61,106 bases of DNA, from positions 1 to 61,106 of the forward strand of contig RFIA01000175.1 of the NCBI GenBank assembly GCA_003695675.1. Direction: 5' to 3'. Positions within the stretch are counted from its first letter, which is position 1; every line of letters begins with the position of its first letter. Positions 55,578-61,106 of this stretch are shown one piece after another. The notes beneath the pieces were generated by a model. The model made no database searches and was not told the DNA's origin. It saw nothing but the letters and a program-made list of their open reading frames with translations. This stretch comes from Chloroflexota bacterium (GTDB lineage Bacteria; Chloroflexota; Anaerolineae; Aggregatilineales; Phototrophicaceae). A program made the translations under genes and the position numbers.

Positions 55578-56133
55578 ATGTTTCATCTTCCCACTTCGCA
55601 CGGATTCGGGCAATCGCATCCTCTAAGAAATCGCGCTGTAGACGATACCACAGCACACCATATTCCAACGTCAACCGACGCAGAAATTGCGCTTTCGTAA
55701 TCTCAGTGTCTGGGTAATCTTTCACTTCTGCCCACCGTTTTTCAAGTTCTTCACGTTCCGGGTCTTGCCATTTTAATCGCGCTTCCAACACGCCGATGAG
55801 TTCCTCTGCGGTCAGGTCTCCCCCATAAAAAATTTGCGCTAGATAGGGCGACCGCGATGCTTCCGGTTTGAGCGGAGTCGCCAACCATACTCGCAGCGCT
55901 TCATACCCCGATGGCGTGAGATGATAGATTTTCTTGTTCGGGTTTTCTTCCTGCACAACATATTCGATTTCGACCCAGCCGCGTTCGTGCATTTTACTGA
56001 GTGCGCGGTAAATCTGACTTTGGTCTGTCGTCCAAAAAAATTGAGTCGCATATTGAAAGCGTTTATTGAGTTCGTAACCAGTTAATGGTTCGTCTTTGAG
56101 CAATCCCATGAGGATGTACGCTAGTGATGACAT
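55576..56133 (-). CDS. PadR-family transcriptional regulator
   Basis: 185 residues. Winged helix at about 1-85: LLKDEPLTGYELNKRFQY, DQSQIYRALSKMHERGWVE and the wing KKIYHLTPSGYEAL. A C-terminal dimerisation coil (Vir-like) follows from about 95. PadR repressors sense small molecules. A 10-bp inverted repeat at 56214-56239, between this gene and the divergent beta-propeller gene, is the obvious candidate operator. Confidence 0.94.
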   Translation of the reverse strand: MSSLAYILMGLLKDEPLTGYELNKRFQYATQFFWTTDQSQIYRALSKMHERGWVEIEYVVQEENPNKKIYHLTPSGYEALRVWLATPLKPEASRSPYLAQIFYGGDLTAEELIGVLEARLKWQDPEREELEKRWAEVKDYPDTEITKAQFLRRLTLEYGVLWYRLQRDFLEDAIARIRAKWEDET

Positions 56134-56213
56134 GAAGATGTCCCTACTATCGATTGCGTTACTGCTATTCGTCGATTGTACTATGGCGAATCAAAAGAGA
56201 GCAAATATGAACC

Positions 56214-56239
56214 TTTATATATGCAATTACATATATAAA
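56214..56239. promoter_or_regulatory. Candidate PadR operator (10-bp inverted repeat)
   Basis: Perfect arms TTTATATATG (56214-56223) and CATATATAAA (56230-56239) with CAATTA between. It lies between the PadR gene and the divergent beta-propeller gene, 41 bp before the latter's ATG. PadR proteins bind ATGT/ACAT-like dyads, and the inner ATG...CAT fits roughly. Confidence 0.6.
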
Positions 56240-56279
56240 CTAGCACATATACACTCTGTCAACAATGAAAGGATTTTGC

Positions 56280-57341
56280 ATGATGCGTATGACAACATGT
56301 CGTTTCACAGGGATTGTGGTGATGCTGTTGTTACTCATGATTAGCATGGTCAGCAGCAGCTTGGCACAAGATGAGGCGGGGGCTTTGTTCACGACTGTCG
56401 GCGATGGGCCGGTTGTCGAATTCGGGCCGCGTGGCGAGTGGGATGGTCGTTACACCGATCCTGGCGCCGTGACATATCACGATGGACAGTTTTATATGTT
56501 TCGTAATGGATTTCAGAGCTGGCCAGCGTCGGTGCAAGTAGGGTATCTCACCTCTGACGATGGCATCAATTGGACGGAGGTGACCGAAGAACCGGTATTC
56601 ACAACGGATGAGGTCGATTATGCGGGCACGGCGATGTTGGCCTCGAGCGCAGAAGTTCGCGATGATGGGACGTGGGCGTTGTATTTCTATACATGGGAAC
56701 GCCCGGCTTTTCGCGGGGCAGGAGGCGCCATCGGCCTCGCGACGGCGGACGACCCACTAGGGCCGTGGACACCCTTGCCCGAAGCGATCCTCTCGCCCGG
56801 CAGCCGCGGTGAATGGGACGAAACCCAACTCGCTGCGCCATCTGTTGTCCGAACGGACACGGGCTACGTGATGTATTATACCGGATACGATTCACGCAAT
56901 CGGCAATCGATTGGTATGGCGACCAGCGAAGACGGCATCACTTGGACAAAGTATGATGACCCGACGACGACCGAAGCCCCCTTTGCCGAAAGCGACCCGG
57001 TATTGATACCGGCGGAAGAGTGGGAGGCCGAGGCGGTACATCAACCACGTGTCGTAAAAACCGATGACGGTTGGGTCATGATTTACCGTTCGCCGGGACC
57101 GGGACGCGGTATGATGCGGCTTGGTCTCGCCACCAGCGAAGACGGCATCAATTGGACAAAATCTGCGGATAATCCGATTTTTGCCCCCGATGATTTGCCC
57201 AACGGCAATACCATGTGGTTCACTGCATTGACCCACGTTGACGACACATTCTATCTCTATGTCGAAGGGTCGGACACAGCAGGCGTGCCGGATACAAGTA
57301 TTTATGTCGCCACCTACACGGGCGATTTGGTGGGGGACTAA
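56280..57341 (+). CDS. Secreted beta-propeller protein (glycosidase-like repeats)
   Basis: 353 residues from the ATG at 56280 (AAAGGA 6 bases upstream). Signal peptide cut near LA/QDE. The body has repeated blade motifs SDDGINWTEV, SEDGITWTKY and SEDGINWTKS, and NPIF at blade ends, as in five-bladed GH43/GH32-like propellers or sialidase Asp-box relatives. No acidic catalytic set could be assigned, so it may bind or hydrolyse glycans. It is followed 6 bp later by the duplicated-domain protein and probably shares its mRNA. Facing PadR and the operator suggests inducible expression. Confidence 0.82.
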   Translation: MMRMTTCRFTGIVVMLLLLMISMVSSSLAQDEAGALFTTVGDGPVVEFGPRGEWDGRYTDPGAVTYHDGQFYMFRNGFQSWPASVQVGYLTSDDGINWTEVTEEPVFTTDEVDYAGTAMLASSAEVRDDGTWALYFYTWERPAFRGAGGAIGLATADDPLGPWTPLPEAILSPGSRGEWDETQLAAPSVVRTDTGYVMYYTGYDSRNRQSIGMATSEDGITWTKYDDPTTTEAPFAESDPVLIPAEEWEAEAVHQPRVVKTDDGWVMIYRSPGPGRGMMRLGLATSEDGINWTKSADNPIFAPDDLPNGNTMWFTALTHVDDTFYLYVEGSDTAGVPDTSIYVATYTGDLVGD

Positions 57342-57347
57342 TATAAA

Positions 57348-58313
57348 TTGCTGATGAAAATTTTGTCGCCTATAGTCTATGTTCTGCTGTTGCTGGCGGT
57401 GGTGTCGCCCGTTTCGGCGTTGGAAACTGGCCCACCACCGCCCGCAGTAGCGCAATTTGAATCGCTGACCGGAACGTGGGAGGTCTTCTCGCGTTATCGC
57501 CTCGCCGAAGATGAATGGGAAGAGACAACCGCGCTTTCGACGATTGATTGGCATCTCGGCGGGCATGTTTTGCTGGAACGCTGGCTGGGCACACGCGGCG
57601 ATGCGTTGCTCGAAATCACGACACTGCGCGGTTTTAGTACGCGCGAGAATCGCTGGAAAATGGCGTGGGCAGACACACTCACAGCGGGTATACAAGATTT
57701 CTCGCAAGAGATGCTTGATGAAAACAGCCTAACTGTGCGTGGGGCAAATTCGATGCGTCTCACACTTGAGATCATTGACGACGACCATTTTGATGTCACA
57801 ATCAAAGAAGCCGATGACGAGACGCCGATATGGACGATGCAATACACTCGATTGGCTGACGATGTTGATGTGGACGCCATCGCCGACGCGATTCGTGAGC
57901 GTGGTGAGGCTGTCCCGCCACCGCCCGAAACCGAACAATTCGCCTTTTTCATTGGTGATTGGGAAGGGCCATTCCAGCAACATGATTTTGAACCATTCGA
58001 TTCGACGGATACAGTAACATGGGCGCTGGGTGGGCACGCGATTGAAGAGCATGTCGTCACACAACTCAACGGCACACCGACCGAAGCATGGGGATTAAGC
58101 CGTTACAACAGTGAACGCGGCGTATGGGAACAATTGCGTTGGGACACCTTGCTCAGTGGATTCTTTCGTTTTGGTAATGGGCGTTGTGACGAGGTAGGCT
58201 GCACGATTGGCATCTTCACGTATGTCAACATTGATGCGGACAATCTATTGTGGCGCAATGGCAGTGCCTCAAATCCGGCATGGACGATGGAAATGCGTCG
58301 CGTGTCGTCGTAA
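57348..58313 (+). CDS. Secreted protein with two DUF1579-like domains
   Basis: 321 residues. A signal peptide (hydrophobic to about residue 20, cut near VSA/LE) precedes two similar domains (about 32-165 and 195-320), each opening F-x(3)-G-D/T-W-E and containing W-x-LGGH-x-(I/L)-E-(R/E)-W/H. This fits the DUF1579-like calycin fold. A short AVPPPPETEQ linker divides them. The TTG start follows GGGGGA about 11 bases on; ATG at 57354 would lie 17 bases away. Only 6 bp separates it from the propeller gene. Function unknown. Confidence 0.72.
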   Translation: MLMKILSPIVYVLLLLAVVSPVSALETGPPPPAVAQFESLTGTWEVFSRYRLAEDEWEETTALSTIDWHLGGHVLLERWLGTRGDALLEITTLRGFSTRENRWKMAWADTLTAGIQDFSQEMLDENSLTVRGANSMRLTLEIIDDDHFDVTIKEADDETPIWTMQYTRLADDVDVDAIADAIRERGEAVPPPPETEQFAFFIGDWEGPFQQHDFEPFDSTDTVTWALGGHAIEEHVVTQLNGTPTEAWGLSRYNSERGVWEQLRWDTLLSGFFRFGNGRCDEVGCTIGIFTYVNIDADNLLWRNGSASNPAWTMEMRRVSS

Positions 58314-58348
58314 CAGCCACATTTTCTAAAACTGAAAATTTAATGCGA

Positions 58349-58380
58349 GAGCGCGGAGCAGCCATTACAGTTCCGCGCTC
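58349..58380. terminator. Stem-loop after the duplicated-domain gene
   Basis: Perfect 9-bp arms GAGCGCGGA and TCCGCGCTC with a 14-base loop, followed by TTT. It is 35 bp after the stop, a probable terminator of the propeller operon. Confidence 0.7.
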
Positions 58381-58446
58381 TTTGCATTATCGAATTTAAT
58401 CCAAAAAGATCTTTTGTAGTGCCCGGACAGTGCATAAAATCAGCCG

Positions 58447-58470
58447 TGAGGACGCAAAGGACAAGATGCG
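58447..58470 (+). repeat. CGCAAAG-type repeat overlapping a -35 box
   Basis: GTGAGGACGCAAAGGACAAG and following ATGCG. Its AGGACA part serves as the -35 of the promoter below, so the repeat may have carried in the promoter. Confidence 0.45.
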
Positions 58471-58486
58471 ATAAGCGGGGTATAAT
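58458..58486 (+). promoter_or_regulatory. Promoter of the four-paralogue array
   Basis: AGGACA (58458-58463), 17 bp, then TATAAT (58481-58486), 32 bp before the first ATG at 58519. Spacing and -10 are ideal; the -35 matches at four of six positions. Confidence 0.55.
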
Positions 58487-58518
58487 ACACTCTTCAAAAC
58501 GAATTCTGTGCGGAGTAC

Positions 58519-59157
58519 ATGATGCGCCTCATGATGATAAAGCTCGCGTCATTGTACATTGTTGTTTTCGCCCTGCTCATTGGTTTCATCCATGCGCAGC
58601 CTTATGATAGCAATGGCCTGCGCGATTTTTTGTTGTCGCCGGACGGTTGCCCCGCACCGTGCTTCATCGGCATCCGTCCCGGTGTGACGACAGAGGCCGA
58701 AGCCATCGCGATTCTTGAGACACATCCATGGGTTGAGTCGATAGAAATTTTCGACAACAATTTCTTCGGCGGCGCGAATATCGCCTTTGAATGGGGAGAC
58801 TTCAATCTCGCTTTCAACAATGGGTTGATAAGCAGCAGCATCGTCACCGGCGCAGATGGTCGTGTCGTGCAGATTCAAATCCCGCTAACGACACCATTTT
58901 ATCAAGCATTGCTCGAAATGGGCCGCCCCGACCACTTTGAAGTCACAGAGGGAACGATTGCTGGCAACACATTCGACGGCTTTGTGCGCGGCAATCGGGC
59001 GCATTATACTGAAAGCGGCATCCTTTTGACGACGGAACATCTGTGTATCATCACAGCGTATTCGGGTGCGATACCGGGCGCGATGGAATGTCCGGTATCA
59101 CAACAAGTCGTCTGGAAAATGCACACCGAAATCATCATCAGCAAGCCGGAAGAATAA
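58519..59157 (+). CDS. Exported small protein, paralogue 1 of 4
   Basis: 212 residues. A signal peptide or anchor (SLYIVVFALLIGFIHAQPY) is followed by CPAPCFIGIRPGVTTEAEA, a conserved cysteine-containing core, then a beta-rich body and a Lys/Glu-rich end. Its sisters at 59175, 59810 and 60440 share the AQPYD...GL...CPAPCF-GI-PGVT core. No database family is recognised and no function is known. The cysteines suggest a disulfide or metal site outside the cell. It is first in a head-to-tail array. Confidence 0.75.
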   Translation: MMRLMMIKLASLYIVVFALLIGFIHAQPYDSNGLRDFLLSPDGCPAPCFIGIRPGVTTEAEAIAILETHPWVESIEIFDNNFFGGANIAFEWGDFNLAFNNGLISSSIVTGADGRVVQIQIPLTTPFYQALLEMGRPDHFEVTEGTIAGNTFDGFVRGNRAHYTESGILLTTEHLCIITAYSGAIPGAMECPVSQQVVWKMHTEIIISKPEE

Positions 59158-59174
59158 AATATACCAAATTCATC

Positions 59175-59813
59175 ATGTGTAGTGCGATACTCAAGTTGAT
59201 ATTCTTGCCGACGCTGTTGTTTATGGTTGTGATTGGCTTCATCCGCGCACAACCCTATAACGACCACGGTGTACAAGCGTTATTGTCGCCTACCGACGAG
59301 TGTGCTGCGCCGTGTTTTCTCGGCATTGAACCTGGCGTCACCCCCATTGACACCGTATTGGCGCGTCTCGAAGCGAGCGAATGGATCGAAGATGTGGAAA
59401 TCTTTTACGGCAATACACTGACATCAACGGGCAACATCAGAATCCAATGGACGTGGAGTGGGCAGCAACCGGCCTACATCAACGGCGACGTTGGTGGCCG
59501 CATCGCTGTGTCCCCAAATGGCGTTGTTCTGTCGATTGTCGTGTTCACACACACGCAGTTGGCGGACTGGTTTCTCTATCAACGACCGGATATACTGGTT
59601 TCGATGAGTGGGCGTCATGATGTGCTGCACATGGTTGGGTATGGTCAACAACAGGTGTTGCTTTCCGTGAATACGTTGCCATGTTTACCGCCTGTTGAGC
59701 AATTAGAGGCGGGTGTGTGGGTTGAACTTGGTTGGTCGATGCCGCGCAACACGAGACTTGTGCTCAATTTGTTGGAACACCCGACTTTGTATGATTTGGA
59801 ATTTTGCCAATGA
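59175..59813 (+). CDS. Exported small protein, paralogue 2 of 4
   Basis: 212 residues from the ATG at 59175; the frame is open upstream, but the signal peptide (PTLLFMVVIGFIRAQPY) starts here. Core: CAAPCFLGIEPGVTP, then a variable body with several Trp. It diverges most from the other copies in the middle. No SD is obvious before the ATG. It overlaps paralogue 3 by ATGA, so translation is coupled. Confidence 0.72.
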   Translation: MCSAILKLIFLPTLLFMVVIGFIRAQPYNDHGVQALLSPTDECAAPCFLGIEPGVTPIDTVLARLEASEWIEDVEIFYGNTLTSTGNIRIQWTWSGQQPAYINGDVGGRIAVSPNGVVLSIVVFTHTQLADWFLYQRPDILVSMSGRHDVLHMVGYGQQQVLLSVNTLPCLPPVEQLEAGVWVELGWSMPRNTRLVLNLLEHPTLYDLEFCQ

Positions 59814-60439
59814 CTCGTCTTTTGTTGAAGGTCGCATCGGTGGCGCTGGTGCTATTCGCACTCGTGATTGGCGTCATTCGCGCACAACCGTATGATGACC
59901 ACGGCTTGCGCGAATTCTTAGCGCCGCCGGACGGTTGCCCCGCGCCATGTTTCATGGGCATTCGTCCTGGTGTGACAACTGCGGCTGAAGTCGAACAACG
60001 CCTATTAGCAAATCGTCGGGTCGAAAATCTTTTGTATTTGCCCGTAGAATACAATCTGTCTGATAATGCGATGTCGGTCATTTGGAGATGGGCGGATGGT
60101 GAACAATCATTTGTCGATTTAGAAAATCAACGAAACAGCATCATCATCGTGAACAATGTGGTCTCGTTCATCATCATTCAGACGAATATTCGCATGGGCG
60201 ATGTCTTCTTGTCGCTCGGCAACCCAAGAGAGCGCTTTCCTTATGAAAACGAACGTCCTTGCTCTGCATCACCGCGAGCCATCTATCCCGACAGTCATAT
60301 CATCGCCCAAACCACGTTGGAATTTCCATCTTTGCGCCACTTCGAGCAACCTAATGTCGAGATATGGATACACGCGAATCCGGGACAATTTGATACGCGC
60401 CCACCTTGCCTGACGAATGGTCGAGCACTTCTCAATTGA
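59810..60439 (+). CDS. Exported small protein, paralogue 3 of 4
   Basis: 209 residues. Signal peptide (ALVLFALVIGVIRAQPY), core CPAPCFMGIRPGVTTA, and a body with conserved SLGNPR. ATGA overlap with paralogue 2. The stop TGA is followed directly by paralogue 4's ATG. The region around the core is almost the same as in paralogue 4, so the duplication is recent. Confidence 0.75.
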   Translation: MTRLLLKVASVALVLFALVIGVIRAQPYDDHGLREFLAPPDGCPAPCFMGIRPGVTTAAEVEQRLLANRRVENLLYLPVEYNLSDNAMSVIWRWADGEQSFVDLENQRNSIIIVNNVVSFIIIQTNIRMGDVFLSLGNPRERFPYENERPCSASPRAIYPDSHIIAQTTLEFPSLRHFEQPNVEIWIHANPGQFDTRPPCLTNGRALLN

Positions 60440-61106
60440 ATGCGACTTGGATTGATACCGATGGCACAAGTCTGGCTGAAGATGACACTGCCCTTAATAC
60501 TGTTATTCGTGTTTGTGATAGGTATCATCCGCGCACAACCGTATGATGACCACGGCCTGCGCGACTTTCTGACGCCGCCCGATGGCTGTCCTGCGCCGTG
60601 TTTTATGGGCATTCGTCCCGGTGTGACAACAACAAGCGAAGTGATGCGTATTCTGGCGGATGATGAACGAATCGAAAACATCCGAATGATAGAGGCATTT
60701 GAACAAATACGGTGGGATTGGGATGGGCAAGCAACGGTTTTTTTTGACGCGGGCGCAGAGGGCACTATTCAGTTATCTGCAAATCGTGCAGAATGGATGC
60801 ACTTTCAATCTAAAATTACATTCGCTGATTTTCTATTATCGCTCGGCACACCGCCAAGAAATGGATTGGTTTGCGCGGGTAGTCCAGCTGCTCTGTCATT
60901 ATTTGGGCTTGAGGCCGAATATCCGACGAACAATATTCATATTGCCGTCGCTGTGACGCCTGCTTTGTGTCCAAATTCCTTTAGGAAGTGCCCACTTGAG
61001 CATCACGACTTCTGGGAACAACGAGTGAATATCACATTTGGGAACGCACCGCCGGAGTTGTCGGTAGTTCATGATATTGATTATAATGACCTGATGCAGA
61101 ATTTAG
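60440..61106 (+). CDS. Exported small protein, paralogue 4 of 4 (runs off window)
   Basis: At least 222 residues with no stop before the window ends. The ATG follows paralogue 3's stop directly. Translation starts MRLGLIPMAQVWLK, then a hydrophobic helix (LPLILLFVFVIGIIRAQPY) and core CPAPCFMGIRPGVTTTS. The body has further cysteines (VCAGSP, LCPNSFRKCP). It is longer than its sisters, so it may have an extra C-terminal segment. Partial by window edge, not broken. Confidence 0.7.
   Translation, partial: MRLGLIPMAQVWLKMTLPLILLFVFVIGIIRAQPYDDHGLRDFLTPPDGCPAPCFMGIRPGVTTTSEVMRILADDERIENIRMIEAFEQIRWDWDGQATVFFDAGAEGTIQLSANRAEWMHFQSKITFADFLLSLGTPPRNGLVCAGSPAALSLFGLEAEYPTNNIHIAVAVTPALCPNSFRKCPLEHHDFWEQRVNITFGNAPPELSVVHDIDYNDLMQNL

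Overview
The window looks like a piece of a Chloroflexota (Anaerolineae-like) chromosome. This is inferred, not proven, from Ser/Thr kinases with a membrane anchor and Thr/Pro-rich extracytoplasmic linkers, TATAxA-type helical repeats, a GlmL/MutL-type ASKHA ATPase without any mutase, and dispersed intergenic repeats (palindromes with a TTCGCGAA core, and a CGCAAAG-rich element). No rRNA, tRNA, CRISPR array, transposase or phage gene was recognised. About 48 protein genes are supported. Many have TTG or GTG starts backed by good Shine-Dalgarno (SD) sequences, and many neighbours overlap by TGATG or ATGA.

Layout. 1-481: nested GC-rich tandem repeat. 482-5780: FAD oxidoreductase, UDP-glucose dehydrogenase, and a catalytic/non-catalytic M16 peptidase pair. 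5926-9887: secreted PQQ-type sugar dehydrogenase, a DUF4139-like protein and a response regulator whose phospho-acceptor is lost. 10134-12543: a threonine-dehydrogenase-like SDR divergent from an indoleamine 2,3-dioxygenase. 12569-17999: membrane Ser/Thr kinase, then an operon of a tiny DPGSGS membrane protein, a methyltransferase with a kinase-like front, and a membrane sulfatase/phosphatase-fold enzyme. 18212-25204: operon of a Clp unfoldase, a kinase with 22 TPRs, and an FHA protein.

25236-37025 is mixed: FmdB zinc ribbon, rhomboid protease, DUF2304 protein, EamA permease, B3/B4 protein, an HtrA-like lipoprotein that has lost its catalytic His and Ser, a shikimate-kinase-like protein with no Walker A lysine, a HAD hydrolase, a heterodimeric ABC exporter, an SDR and an XRE regulator.

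37250-48685 (minus strand) is the most unusual part. It is a tight run of eight genes built around an ASKHA ATPase, four integral membrane proteins, a 1508-residue acidic/SH3 tether protein and an Asp-rich protein with an LPNTG tail. Three of these proteins share an acidic Asp/Phe segment, and two share TATAxA helices, so they probably form one envelope assembly. It matches no system I can name.

48995-61106: MFS permease, GNAT acetyltransferase, a small unknown protein, methylmalonate-semialdehyde dehydrogenase, a TGATG-coupled Tat multicopper oxidase and ZIP transporter, a PadR regulator facing a 10-bp inverted repeat, a secreted beta-propeller and a duplicated-domain protein, and a tandem array of four paralogous small exported proteins. 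The fourth runs off the window end.
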